This document shows positions 17,862-28,872 of a stretch of 64,000 nucleotides of DNA, one piece after another. The stretch spans positions 6,415,001-6,479,000 of the forward strand of contig NZ_JAZHRU010000001.1 in NCBI RefSeq assembly GCF_036924525.1. Reading direction: 5' to 3'. Below the pieces are notes generated by a model. It was given only the letters and a program-made list of their open reading frames with translations, was not told the origin of the DNA and ran no database searches. This DNA comes from Bradyrhizobium sp. AZCC 1719 (lineage in GTDB: Bacteria > Pseudomonadota > Alphaproteobacteria > Rhizobiales > Xanthobacteraceae). The first letter of the stretch is position 1. Every line of letters begins with the position of its first letter. A program made the translations under genes and the position numbers.

Positions 17862-17874
17862 GGGTCAGTGACCC
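17862..17874. promoter_or_regulatory. Candidate operator upstream of the URC operon
   Basis: A perfect 13-base palindrome, GGGTCA-G-TGACCC, about 73 bases upstream of the URC1-like start. On the minus strand it is followed directly by a TATACT -10-like hexamer. The placement inside a promoter is what a repressor site would have. No regulator gene lies beside the operon, so the binding protein is unknown. Confidence 0.5.
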
Positions 17875-17964
17875 CTGCACTACTATATAGGTAAACTGCG
17901 TGCATTTACAACAAGGAAGGAAATCCTCCCCTCTGGAAACACCGGCGCAAGAAAGTCCGGAGCG

Positions 17965-19631
<1,667 letters not shown>

Positions 19632-19635
<4 letters not shown>

Positions 19636-21209
19636 GACAAAGAGCCTCTCTCGGCAAGGATTGGAAACGGGTTACTTTCAAGCACCGACATAGCCGCCGT
19701 CGGCAACGCGCCGGATTCAACCAGCGCCGTTGCCTTCGCGAGGTCATCGGCCATGTAGCGATCGCTGCCGAGCGCCGGCACCTGCTCGCGCAATACAGCA
19801 ATCACAGCAGCCAGCGCGGGACTGGTCGCATGCGGTGCGCGCAGCCCAATGCCTTGCGCCGCAACCAATAGCTCGATGCCGAGGATGGTGGCGAGATTGT
19901 CCGCCATGTCAGACAACCGCCGCGCGGCGTGTGCGGCCATCGACACGTGATCTTCCTGGTTTGCGCTGGTCGGCGTCGAGTCGATCGAGCAGGCCGAGGC
20001 GCGCTGTTTATTCTCCGCATAGAGCGCGGCTGCCGTCACTTCGGCGATCATGAAGCCGGAGTTGAGGCCGGGATCGGGAGTCAGAAACGGCGGCAGGCCG
20101 AAGTTGAGCGCGGGATCGACGAGGGTCGCGATGCGTCGCTCGCTGATCGCCCCGATCTCGGAGAGTGCCAGCGCAATCTGGTCGGCGGCAAAAGCGACCG
20201 GCTCGGCGTGAAAATTGCCACCCGAGACGATCTCTCCGGTCTCGACCAGGACCAGCGGGTTATCGGTGACGGCGTTCGCTTCGATCGTCAGCGTGCGGGC
20301 GGCTTGCGTCAGCAAATCGAGCGCGGCGCCGGCGACCTGGGGCTGGCAGCGCAGGCAATAGGGATCCTGCACGCGCTCGTCGCCTTCGAGATGCGAGTTC
20401 CTGATGTCGCTGCCGTCAAGCAGTGCCGTTAGCGCAGCGCCGGCGGCGATTTGCCCGGCATGCCCGCGCAGTTGCTGGATCTCGGGACGAAACGGCGCCG
20501 TCGACGCCATCGCCGCATCGACCGACAACGCGCCCGTCACTAACGCCGCACTGGCCAGGCCATGGGCGCGCAGCAATCCGGAAATGGCGTAGGCGGTCGA
20601 AAATTGCGTGCCATTGATCAGCGCGAGACCTTCCTTCGGACCGAGCGCCACCGGCGCAAGACCGGCGGCGGCCAGTGCATCGCGGGCCGGCACAACGCTT
20701 CCGCCGACCAGCGCCTGCCCCTCGCCGATCATGACCGCCGTCATATGCGCAAGCGGCGCGAGATCGCCGGACGCTCCGACCGATCCCTGCTGCGGCACCA
20801 GCGGACAAATGCCCTTCGCCAACATGGCCTGGAGCTGCTCGATGATTTCGCGGCGCACGCCCGATGCGCCTCGCCCCAGCGAGACGATCTTGAGCGCCAT
20901 CATCAGGCGAACGATCGGCTCCGGCGTCGGCGGCCCCACTCCGCAGCAATGCGACACAATGAGATTGTGCTGCAGCAGCGCCGTCTGGTCGGCAGCAATC
21001 CGCTTCGACGCCAGTTTTCCAAATCCGGTATTGATGCCGTACGCCGGGGCTTCCGCGCGCGCGGCCGCCGCAACAATCGAAGATGCCGCTTCAACGCGCG
21101 GCCAGAACGATGGATCGAGCACGACCGGAGCGCCGGCAAGGACTTGCGCCAGATCGTCGAGGTTGACCCTTCCAGGCGAAACCACAATGGGGGCATCGGG
21201 GCGGCTCAC
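19632..21209 (-). CDS. hutH: Histidine ammonia-lyase
   Basis: First step of histidine degradation: deamination of L-histidine to urocanate. The Ala-Ser-Gly that cyclises to the MIO cofactor is visible in [15 protein letters not shown] (about residue 143). The family also shows [11 protein letters not shown] near residue 50 and the Gln/Tyr-rich active-site part near the C-terminus. I chose GTG at 21209 because it overlaps the hutI stop as GTGA and has a GGAGGGG ribosome site. A second GTG at 21221 would add four residues. The length is about 525 residues. Confidence 0.97.
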
Positions 21210-22420
21210 TGTCCCCTCCACACCCGGCTATGCAACGGATTAAAACCGATCCGGTAAACAAGCTCGGCCGGCCGCTCGATCTCCCAGATCGCAAGATCAC
21301 ACCATTTGCCCGCCTGGAGCGTTCCTGTCTCGCCGAGAATTCCGAGCGCGCGCGCACCTTCCCGCGTTACGCCAGCGAGGCATTCGGCAACGGTCATCCG
21401 GAACAGCGTTGCGCCCATGTTCATGGCCAAGAGAAGCGACGTCAGCGGCGAACTGCCGGGATTGCAGTCGGTCGCAAGTGCCATGTTGACGCCGTGGGCG
21501 CGGAATAGTTCGACCGGCGGCTTCGTCGTCTCGCGAATAAAATAGAATGCGCCCGGCAGCAGTACCGCCACCGTCCCTGCCCGCGCCATCGCAGCGGCGC
21601 CGGCGTCATCGGTGTGCTCCAGATGATCGGCCGACAAGGCCGCGAATTCCGCCGCAAGCGCGGCGCCGCCGAGATTCGAGAGCTGATCCGCATGCAGCTT
21701 GACCGGCAATCCAAGCGCCGTTGCCGCGCGGAACACCCGTGCCGTTTGCTCTCCCGAAAACGCAATACCTTCCATGAAGGCATCGACGGCGTCGGCCAAT
21801 CCGGCCTGCGCCACCGCCGGCAACATCTCGCGGCAGACAAGGTCGATATACCGATCCTTGTCACCGTCAGCTTCCGGTGGCGTCGCGTGCGCGCCGAGAA
21901 ACGTCGTCTTGATGGCGACCGGCCGCTTATCACCCAGCACACGCGCCGCCGACAGCTGACGCATCTCGGTTTCGGTATCGAGGCCGTAGCCGGATTTGAT
22001 CTCCAGCGTCGTCACGCCCTCGCCGATCAGGGCGTCGAGCCTTGGCAGCGCGCAGGCAACAAGCTCGGCCTCGCTGGACGCCCGCGTCGCCGCGACGGTG
22101 GCGACAATGCCGCCGCCGGCGCGCGCGATCTCTTCGTAGCTCGCTCCCTGCAGCCGCAGCTCGAACTCATGCGCGCGGTTTCCGCCAAAAACCAGATGGG
22201 TATGACAATCCACCAATCCCGGCGTGATCCAGCGCCCCGCGCAATCGATCCGTTCGACCGCATCGGCGTCCGATGGAAAGTCGGAACGGCTACCGGCGAA
22301 CGCGATGCGGCCGTCGCGCGCGGCGATCAGGCCGTCCTCGATCACACCGAGCCCCGGCAGATCCTCGCGGACCGTGGCGAGCCGGGAGTTGAGCCAGATT
22401 CGATCGAAGCGCTCGGCCAT
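21206..22420 (-). CDS. hutI: Imidazolonepropionase
   Basis: Third step of histidine degradation: hydrolysis of imidazolone-5-propionate to N-formimino-L-glutamate. It is a 404-residue amidohydrolase-superfamily metalloenzyme. The metal-binding [13 protein letters not shown] is at about residues 70-82. Later conserved parts are [13 protein letters not shown], the HADQLS histidine segment and the [10 protein letters not shown] aspartate. A GAGGAG ribosome site precedes the ATG. It is the first gene of the hutIHU operon and divergent from hutF across an 87-base gap that holds a HutC-like operator. Confidence 0.97.
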   Translation of the reverse strand: MAERFDRIWLNSRLATVREDLPGLGVIEDGLIAARDGRIAFAGSRSDFPSDADAVERIDCAGRWITPGLVDCHTHLVFGGNRAHEFELRLQGASYEEIARAGGGIVATVAATRASSEAELVACALPRLDALIGEGVTTLEIKSGYGLDTETEMRQLSAARVLGDKRPVAIKTTFLGAHATPPEADGDKDRYIDLVCREMLPAVAQAGLADAVDAFMEGIAFSGEQTARVFRAATALGLPVKLHADQLSNLGGAALAAEFAALSADHLEHTDDAGAAAMARAGTVAVLLPGAFYFIRETTKPPVELFRAHGVNMALATDCNPGSSPLTSLLLAMNMGATLFRMTVAECLAGVTREGARALGILGETGTLQAGKWCDLAIWEIERPAELVYRIGFNPLHSRVWRGQ

Positions 22421-22456
22421 GCAGATCTCCTCACAGGCAGGAGCTTGACGTCTCTA

Positions 22457-22470
22457 TATGTCTATACATA
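22457..22470. promoter_or_regulatory. Candidate HutC operator between hutI and hutF
   Basis: TATGT-CTAT-ACATA, with five-base arms, lies in the 87-base divergent region. HutC repressors of the GntR family bind TGTATATACA-like palindromes in hut promoters, and hutC itself is in the rightward operon. One site here could control both operons, with urocanate as the expected inducer. Confidence 0.65.
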
Positions 22471-22507
22471 AAATCGCGTGGGTGTTCTGTCCAGCCGGTT
22501 TCGAAAC

Positions 22508-23866
22508 ATGTCGACACTGCATTTCGCATCAGCGCTGCTCCCCTCGGGGTGGGCCGATGACGTGCAGGTGGTGGTGACGGACCAGACCATCACCGAGGTT
22601 ACGGCCGGCGTGGCGCCGGGACGGCATGACGAACGCCACAAGCTCGCAATTCCCGGCATAGCGAGCCTGCATAGCCATGCGTTCCAGCGTGGCATGGCGG
22701 GGCTCGCCGAAACGCGCGGCAATTCGGCGGATACGTTCTGGACATGGCGCGAGACGATGTATCGCTTCGCGCTCGAAATGACGCCGGAAGACGTCGAAGC
22801 CGTCGCCACGCTGCTCTATGTCGAGATGCTCGAGCAAGGCTATACGCGCGTCGGCGAATTCCACTATCTCCATCACGACCACGACGGCGCGCCCTACGCC
22901 AACCCCGCCGAGATGGCGACGCGAATTGCGCGCGCCGCCGAAATCTCCGGCATCGGGCTGACGCTGCTGCCGAGTTTCTATGCACACAGCTCGTTCGGCG
23001 GAGCGGCACCACATGCCGGCCAGCGCCGGTTCATCTGCTCGGTCGATCAGTTTGCCAACCTAACTGATGCCACGCGGGCAGCCGTCCGCGCGGTGCCCGG
23101 AGCCAATGTCGGCATCGCGCCGCACAGCCTGCGCGCCGTAACGCCTGACGAATTGGCGGCCCTCGCGCCATTGGCCGAAGCCGGGCCGATGCATATCCAT
23201 GCCGCCGAACAGACCAGGGAAGTCGAGGAATGCATCGCCTGGTCGGGCCGGCGGCCGGTTGAGTGGCTGCTCGAACATGCGCCCGTCGATCAGCGCTGGT
23301 GCCTGATCCATGCGACCCATATGACCGAAGCGGAAACCACCGCGCTTGCAAGAAGCGGTGCGGTCGCCGGACTCTGCCCGGTCACCGAAGCCAGTCTTGG
23401 CGACGGCATTTTTTCGGCCCGCGAATTCCTCGATGCCGGCGGGCGGTTCGGCATCGGGACGGACTCCAACGTGCTGGTCGGCGTCACCGACGAACTGCGT
23501 CAGCTCGAATACGGCCAGCGCTTGAAACACCGCGAGCGCAATGTGCTGTCCGGCGGTCCCGGCCTATCGACCGGCCGCGCGCTGTTCGACGCCGCGCTCG
23601 CCGGCGGGACGCAGGCGCTCGCACAGCCAACTGCCAGCCTGCAGGCCGGTGCACGCGCCGACATCGTGACTCTCGACACCACCCATCCCTCGCTCGCCGG
23701 GCGTCGCGGAGACGCTGTCCTCGACGGCTGGATTTTTGCCGCAGGCGCAAGTGCCGTCGACACGGTCTGGGCCGGCGGCGCCAAAGTCGTTGAGAAAGGA
23801 CGTCACAGGCTCCGCGAGAGCGCACGTGAGACGTTCAACGCGGCGGTGCGGAGGCTCGTGGCATGA
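22508..23866 (+). CDS. hutF: Formimidoylglutamate deiminase
   Basis: Converts N-formimino-L-glutamate to N-formyl-L-glutamate and ammonia, the five-step branch of histidine catabolism. An amidohydrolase of about 452 residues. The metal ligands appear in SLHSHAFQRGMAG (about residue 50), the central IHAAEQTREV, and FGIGTDSNV near residue 318. The frame is open from a GTG at 22478, but the ATG at 22508 gives the family-like N-terminus. It is followed by hutC with a four-base overlap. The expected partner, N-formylglutamate deformylase (hutG), is not in the window. Confidence 0.94.
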   Translation: MSTLHFASALLPSGWADDVQVVVTDQTITEVTAGVAPGRHDERHKLAIPGIASLHSHAFQRGMAGLAETRGNSADTFWTWRETMYRFALEMTPEDVEAVATLLYVEMLEQGYTRVGEFHYLHHDHDGAPYANPAEMATRIARAAEISGIGLTLLPSFYAHSSFGGAAPHAGQRRFICSVDQFANLTDATRAAVRAVPGANVGIAPHSLRAVTPDELAALAPLAEAGPMHIHAAEQTREVEECIAWSGRRPVEWLLEHAPVDQRWCLIHATHMTEAETTALARSGAVAGLCPVTEASLGDGIFSAREFLDAGGRFGIGTDSNVLVGVTDELRQLEYGQRLKHRERNVLSGGPGLSTGRALFDAALAGGTQALAQPTASLQAGARADIVTLDTTHPSLAGRRGDAVLDGWIFAAGASAVDTVWAGGAKVVEKGRHRLRESARETFNAAVRRLVA

Positions 23867-24615
23867 GCCTCGCCACCGATCGCGGCAAACTCCAATCGGC
23901 CGACAAGCCGACGCTGTACAAGCAGATCCGGATCGACATCGAGCGCCGCATCCTGACCGGAGAATGGCCGCCCGGGCACCGCATCCCGTTCGAGCACGAG
24001 TTGATGTTGCGCTATGGCTGCTCGCGCATGACGGTGAGCAAGGCGCTGTCGGAACTTGCGCAAGCCGATCTCATCGAGCGGCGGCGCAAGGCCGGCAGCT
24101 TTGTCCGCCGTCCCACATTTCTGTCAGCGGTGCTCAAGATCGTCGATATCCGCGCAGAGATAGGCGCGCTCGGCCGCAGTTACGGCTATGAGTTGATCCA
24201 GTGCTCGCGGCGCACCGCAAACGCCGCCGACCGCGCCCGCCTTGGCGCAGGGAAAACCGGAAAGGTGATCGCGATTGCATGCCGTCACAGCGCCGATGGC
24301 GTGCCGTTCGCCATCGAGGACAGGCTGATCGATCTCGACGCCGTGCCCGAAGCGGCTGCGGCGGATTTTGCGGCCGAGCCGCCCGGCTCGTGGCTGCTGC
24401 ACCATGTGCCATGGACGGAAGCCGAGCATTCGATCAGTGCCATCGTGGCTGACGAACAGGCCGCGGCGGCACTGGATATCGCGATCGGCGCCCCCTGCCT
24501 CGTGATCGACCGGCATACCTGGCGCAGCGCCCGGCCGCTGACGGCCGTGCGCCTGCTCTATCCGGGCGAGTCCCATAAACTGATTGCTCGCTTCAAAGGC
24601 GGCTTGGAGGGATAG
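23863..24615 (+). CDS. hutC: Histidine utilisation repressor, GntR/HutC family
   Basis: DNA-binding repressor of the hut genes, released by urocanate. The N-terminal GntR winged helix is visible at residues 18-85 (YKQIRIDIERRILTGEWPPG; CSRMTVSKALSEL). A C-terminal UTRA effector-binding domain follows (ADGVPFAIEDRLIDL; VLYPGESHKLIARF-like end). It has 250 residues and overlaps the hutF stop as ATGA. The predicted operator is in the hutI-hutF gap. Confidence 0.94.
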   Translation: MSLATDRGKLQSADKPTLYKQIRIDIERRILTGEWPPGHRIPFEHELMLRYGCSRMTVSKALSELAQADLIERRRKAGSFVRRPTFLSAVLKIVDIRAEIGALGRSYGYELIQCSRRTANAADRARLGAGKTGKVIAIACRHSADGVPFAIEDRLIDLDAVPEAAAADFAAEPPGSWLLHHVPWTEAEHSISAIVADEQAAAALDIAIGAPCLVIDRHTWRSARPLTAVRLLYPGESHKLIARFKGGLEG

Positions 24616-24631
24616 CAATGCACGCACGATC

Positions 24632-24647
24632 TGGCACAAGCTATGCA
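24632..24647 (+). promoter_or_regulatory. Sigma-54 (RpoN) promoter upstream of the hut-linked ABC transporter
   Basis: TGGCAC-AAGCTA-TGCA fits the -24/-12 consensus with exactly ten bases between the GG and GC elements. It lies 71 bases before the ATG of the binding protein gene and just after the hutC stop. It implies nitrogen-responsive (NtrC or similar) activation of the transporter. No upstream activator site was identified by eye. Confidence 0.6.
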
Positions 24648-24717
24648 GCAGTTTTGGTAACAGCTTTGCCGCAACCAGTCTGAAGACCAGTCGATGAACC
24701 AGCAAAGGGATACAGCC

Positions 24718-25662
24718 ATGCGTAGTTTTGGAATTTTCGCGGCAACGGCCGCTCTCCTGGTGGCCGCACCGGCCGCCGCCCAGGACGTGAAGGTCGGCAT
24801 CGGCATTTCCGGATGGACCGGTTTCGCGCCGCTCACGCTCGCCAATCAGGCGGGCATCTTCAAGAAGAACGGCCTCGATGTGACGATCAAGAAGATCCCG
24901 CAGAAAGACCGCCATCTAGCTATCGCGTCGGGCGACATCCAATGCGCGGCGACCACGGTCGAGACCTGGATATCCTGGAATGCCAATGGCGTCGCCACCA
25001 AGCAGATCTTCCAGCTCGACAAGAGCTACGGCGCCGACGGCATGGCAACGCGAAACACTATCGCCTCGATCAAGGACCTCAAGGGCAAGACGGTTGCCGC
25101 ATCCGCGCCCGGCACCTCACCGTATTTTGCTTTGGCTTGGATGCTCAAGAAGAACGGCCTTTCGGTCAAGGATGTCACGATCGTGAATCTGGAGCCGGCG
25201 GCGGCGGCACAGGCATTCGTCTCGGGCCAGAACGATGCGGCCATGACCTATGAGCCTTACCTCTCGACGGTGCGCGCAGCGCCGGACAAGGGCAAGATCA
25301 TCGCCACCACGCTCGACTATCCGATGGTGATGGACACGTTCGGCTGCACGCCGAAATTCCTCACTGAAAACCCGAAAGCCGCCAAGGCGCTGGCCGACAG
25401 CTATTTCGAGGCGATCGCCTTGATCGAAAAGGATCAGGCCAAGTCGTACGAGATCATGGGAGCCGACGTAAAGCAGTCCGGCGAGCAATTCGGCAACTCG
25501 GCCAAATTCCTGCGCTGGCAGGACAAAGCCGCGAACCAGAAATTCTTCGCGGGCGAATTCCTGACCTTCAACAAGGAAGCTGCAGAGCTGTTGCTCGAGA
25601 TCGGCGTCATCAAATCGGTTCCGAAGATCGACGACCTCTTCGACGCAAGCTTCATCAAGTAG
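24718..25662 (+). CDS. ABC transporter periplasmic binding protein, nitrate/sulfonate/taurine type
   Basis: A secreted binding protein of 314 residues, with an N-terminal signal peptide ending near AAAQDVKVG. The fold is of the NMT1/TauA/SsuA type (GISGWTGFAPLTLANQAGIFKK; VAASAPGTSPYFALAWMLKK). I chose the ATG at 24718, which has AAAGGGA eight bases upstream, over the ATG at 24694. It is first of a three-gene transporter operon immediately after hutC and behind a sigma-54 promoter. The likely cargo is histidine, urocanate or another nitrogen compound, inferred from the context only. Confidence 0.88.
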   Translation: MRSFGIFAATAALLVAAPAAAQDVKVGIGISGWTGFAPLTLANQAGIFKKNGLDVTIKKIPQKDRHLAIASGDIQCAATTVETWISWNANGVATKQIFQLDKSYGADGMATRNTIASIKDLKGKTVAASAPGTSPYFALAWMLKKNGLSVKDVTIVNLEPAAAAQAFVSGQNDAAMTYEPYLSTVRAAPDKGKIIATTLDYPMVMDTFGCTPKFLTENPKAAKALADSYFEAIALIEKDQAKSYEIMGADVKQSGEQFGNSAKFLRWQDKAANQKFFAGEFLTFNKEAAELLLEIGVIKSVPKIDDLFDASFIK

Positions 25663-25739
25663 TTTTGCGTGTACCACGCCAGTCCCGCTCTCGGTCATGA
25701 GAGCGGGACGACGGCGATCACCGCACAGCTTTTTAGGAT

Positions 25740-26522
25740 ATGCCTGTGATACGTCCCCTGGATCCCGTGACATCGAGGCAGCGCGCGGCCTATGGCCTGG
25801 CGTTCTTCGTGCTTTTCGTTGCCGTGTGGGCTTGGGCGACCTTTGGCGGTTACGTCTCCAAGACGTTTCTCGCCAACCCGCTGACGATGCTGCAGGAGGG
25901 TTGGGAGCTGCTGACAAAGCACGGCTTCCTGTTCGACATCGGCATGACGGTCTGGCGTGTCGTCGGCGGCTTTGTGCTGGCGGCCATCATCGCCGTGCCG
26001 CTCGGCGTTCTGATGGGAGCCTACAAGCCGATCGAAGCTTTCCTGGAGCCGTTCGTCTCGTTTGCCCGCTACCTGCCCGCCTCGGCTTTCATCCCCCTGT
26101 TGATCCTGTGGGCGGGCATCGGCGAGCTGCAGAAGCTCCTGGTCATTTTCATCGGCTCGGTCTTCCAGATCATCCTGATGGTCACCGTGACGGTCGGAAA
26201 CACCAGGCGCGACCTCGTTGAAGCCGCCTACACGCTGGGCGCCAGCGACCGCGGCATCATCAACCGTGTGCTGCTGCCATCCTCTGCCCCCGAGGTCGCG
26301 GAGATCCTTCGGCTCGTTCTCGGCTGGGCGTGGACCTATGTCATCGTCGCCGAGTTGATCGGTTCATCGTCGGGCATCGGCCACATGATCACCGACAGCC
26401 AGGCCCTGCTCAACACCGGCCAGATTATCTTCGGCATCATCGTGATCGGGCTGATCGGGCTGGTGTCGGACTTCCTGTTCAAGGCCTTCAACGCCTGGCT
26501 GTTTCCGTGGAAACTGGCATGA
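25740..26522 (+). CDS. ABC transporter permease, nitrate/sulfonate/taurine type
   Basis: Inner-membrane permease of 260 residues with about six helices and the BPD-transport domain. The cytoplasmic coupling (EAA) loop is seen as VEAAYTLGASDRGIINRVLLP (about residues 160-180). The first helix is GLAFFVLFVAVWAWATF. It overlaps the ATPase gene by four bases. It belongs with the binding protein 77 bases upstream as one importer. Confidence 0.9.
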   Translation: MPVIRPLDPVTSRQRAAYGLAFFVLFVAVWAWATFGGYVSKTFLANPLTMLQEGWELLTKHGFLFDIGMTVWRVVGGFVLAAIIAVPLGVLMGAYKPIEAFLEPFVSFARYLPASAFIPLLILWAGIGELQKLLVIFIGSVFQIILMVTVTVGNTRRDLVEAAYTLGASDRGIINRVLLPSSAPEVAEILRLVLGWAWTYVIVAELIGSSSGIGHMITDSQALLNTGQIIFGIIVIGLIGLVSDFLFKAFNAWLFPWKLA

Positions 26523-27304
26523 CCGAACTGAAAATCGATCAGGTCGCCCGCACCTTCCCCGCGCGCCAGGGGCATGCGCCGACACGCGCGCTGGAGCCGA
26601 TCGACCTCAACGTCCGCAATAATGACTTCGTCACCATCCTCGGCCCTTCGGGTTGCGGAAAATCGACGTTGCTGCGCATCGTCGCCGGGCTTGACCGGCC
26701 GACCAGCGGCCGGGTCATTCTTGATGGGCAAGAGGTCGTTGGCCCCGGCGCGGATCGCGGCATGGTGTTTCAGTCCTACACCCTGTTTCCATGGCTGACC
26801 GTGCGCGAAAACATCGCGTTTGGCCTGCGCGAGCGCGGGATTTCCGAAGCTGATCGCGGCAAGATCGCCGACGGCTTCATCCAACGGGTCGGCTTATCGG
26901 GCTTTGAAAATCATTGGCCAAAGCAACTCTCCGGCGGCATGCAGCAGCGCACGGCGATCGCGCGGGCGCTCGCCAACGATCCAAAGATCCTGCTGCTCGA
27001 CGAGCCGTTCGGCGCGCTGGATAACCAAACCCGCGTGCTGATGCAGGAAATGCTGCTCGGCATCTGGGAACGCGAGCAGAAAACCGTGCTGTTCGTCACC
27101 CATGATATCGAGGAAGCGATCTTTCTCGGCAGCCGCGTCATCGTCATGAGCGCGCGTCCCGGCCGCATCAAGGCCGAGATCGCGGTCGATCTACCCCACC
27201 CGCGATCCTACAAAATCAAGACCACGCCCGAATTCGTCAGCCTGAAGGAACGGCTCGTCGAAGAGATCCGCGCCGAGGCATTGAAGGTCGCGGTTCATGC
27301 CTGA
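26519..27304 (+). CDS. ABC transporter ATPase, nitrate/sulfonate/taurine type
   Basis: ATP-binding subunit of the hut-linked importer, 261 residues. Walker A is GPSGCGKST at about residue 42, the Q-loop region FQSYTLFPWLTV follows, then the signature LSGGMQQR and Walker B ILLLDEPFGALD. The correct start is the ATG at 26519, inside the permease stop (ATGA). An upstream extension of the same frame overlaps the permease and is not real. The operon ends here, with 186 bases before the next gene. Confidence 0.93.
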   Translation: MTELKIDQVARTFPARQGHAPTRALEPIDLNVRNNDFVTILGPSGCGKSTLLRIVAGLDRPTSGRVILDGQEVVGPGADRGMVFQSYTLFPWLTVRENIAFGLRERGISEADRGKIADGFIQRVGLSGFENHWPKQLSGGMQQRTAIARALANDPKILLLDEPFGALDNQTRVLMQEMLLGIWEREQKTVLFVTHDIEEAIFLGSRVIVMSARPGRIKAEIAVDLPHPRSYKIKTTPEFVSLKERLVEEIRAEALKVAVHA

Positions 27305-27490
27305 CGATCGAGCACTGCGAAATCCGCTCCGGATGCGGTGAAATCAGTCCCGAATTTTGCTACGCTGATCCCCGCTTAACAACGTCAACTGGAGCCGCTG
27401 GATGCCGTCGCATCCATCACTCCTGATCGCCTCGCGATTGCGCACCTCCAACGCAGTGCGGCGTTCCGCATCCCGACAGGGAGACAGCCC

Positions 27491-28774
27491 ATGGTGAAAC
27501 CGTTTCCGTCGAAGACCCACATCGGCAACCACATGCTGCATCCGGAAACGCTGATGCTGAACTACGGCTACGATCCGCAACTGTCGGAAGGAGCCGTCAA
27601 ACCACCGGTCTTCCTGACCTCGACCTTCGTCTTCAGGACTGCCGAAGATGGACAGGACTTCTTCGATTACGTTGCGGGCCGGCGCGAGCCGCCCGAGGGG
27701 ATGGGCGCAGGTCTGGTTTACTCGCGGTTCAATCACCCCAATAGCGAGATCGTCGAGGACAGGCTGTCGGTGTACGAGCGCGCCGAGAATTGCGCACTGT
27801 TCTCTTCGGGCATGGCCGCGATTTCGACGACAATCCTGGCCTTCGTCCGCCCTGGCGACGTCATCCTGCACTCCCAGCCGCTGTATGGCGGGACGGAGAC
27901 TCTGTTTGCGAAGACGCTTGCGAACCTCTCCATCGGTGCGGTGGGCTTCTCCGACGGCATTGACGAAGCGGCGGTCAGAGCGGCAGCGGGTGACGCCATG
28001 CGCAAAGGCCGGCTTGCGATGATTTTCATTGAGACACCGGCCAATCCCACCAATGGTCTGGTCGACATAGCGATGGTCCGCCGGATCGCCGAGATGATCG
28101 GCCAAACCCAGGGGAGTACGCCGATCATCGCATGCGATAATACGTTGCTCGGACCGGTGTTTCAGAGACCGATCGAACACGGTGCAGATCTTTCGCTGTA
28201 CTCGCTGACCAAGTATATCGGCGGTCATTCCGACTTGATCGCAGGCGCTGCGCTCGGCTCAAAGGCGCTGATGAAAGAAGTCAAAGCGTTGCGAGGCGCG
28301 ATTGGCACCCAACTGGACCCCCATTCCTGCTGGATGATCAGCCGGTCGCTCGAAACACTGGGCATCCGCATGGAGAAGGCTGACGCAAACGCGCGCCTCG
28401 TCGCAGATTACCTGCGCGACCACCCAAAAGTGGCAAAGGTCCATTACCTTGGTCACCACGATGAGGCATCTCCCGCCGGCCGCCTGTTTGCGAGGCAATG
28501 CACCGGTGCGGGCTCCACATTCTCGTTCGACATCGTCGGCGGCCAAGCCGCCGCGTTCAAATTCCTGAATGCCCTGCAGATCTTCAAGCTGGCCGTGAGC
28601 CTGGGCGGTACTGAATCGCTTGCCAGCCTGCCCGCAAGCATGACCCACTCCGGCGTTCCGGCTGACATCCGCCAAAAAATAGGCGTTCTCGACTGCACGA
28701 TCCGGCTGTCGATCGGCATCGAGCACCCATCCGATCTGATCGCTGATATCGCGCAGGCCTTGAACGCGACTTAG
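27491..28774 (+). CDS. Cystathionine gamma-synthase/methionine gamma-lyase family PLP enzyme
   Basis: PLP-dependent Cys/Met-metabolism enzyme of 427 residues, cytoplasmic. The PLP-lysine segment is [17 protein letters not shown], with the lysine at about residue 238. [12 protein letters not shown] and [12 protein letters not shown] hold the phosphate-binding and stacking residues, with a YSRFNHPN segment before them. A GGGAG ribosome site precedes the ATG. It stands alone between the ABC operon and an enolase-superfamily gene. It could be a gamma-lyase, gamma-synthase or sulfhydrylase; the sequence does not settle which. Confidence 0.85.
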   Translation: MVKPFPSKTHIGNHMLHPETLMLNYGYDPQLSEGAVKPPVFLTSTFVFRTAEDGQDFFDYVAGRREPPEGMGAGLVYSRFNHPNSEIVEDRLSVYERAENCALFSSGMAAISTTILAFVRPGDVILHSQPLYGGTETLFAKTLANLSIGAVGFSDGIDEAAVRAAAGDAMRKGRLAMIFIETPANPTNGLVDIAMVRRIAEMIGQTQGSTPIIACDNTLLGPVFQRPIEHGADLSLYSLTKYIGGHSDLIAGAALGSKALMKEVKALRGAIGTQLDPHSCWMISRSLETLGIRMEKADANARLVADYLRDHPKVAKVHYLGHHDEASPAGRLFARQCTGAGSTFSFDIVGGQAAAFKFLNALQIFKLAVSLGGTESLASLPASMTHSGVPADIRQKIGVLDCTIRLSIGIEHPSDLIADIAQALNAT

Positions 28775-28872
28775 CAGCACGTTGGGAGGTCGTTCCCGTC
28801 TGAGGGCCGCAGGCAATTGCTCTGCCGACAAGATCGATTTAGCGTGCAATGAAAAGACCGGGTGGAAACACA

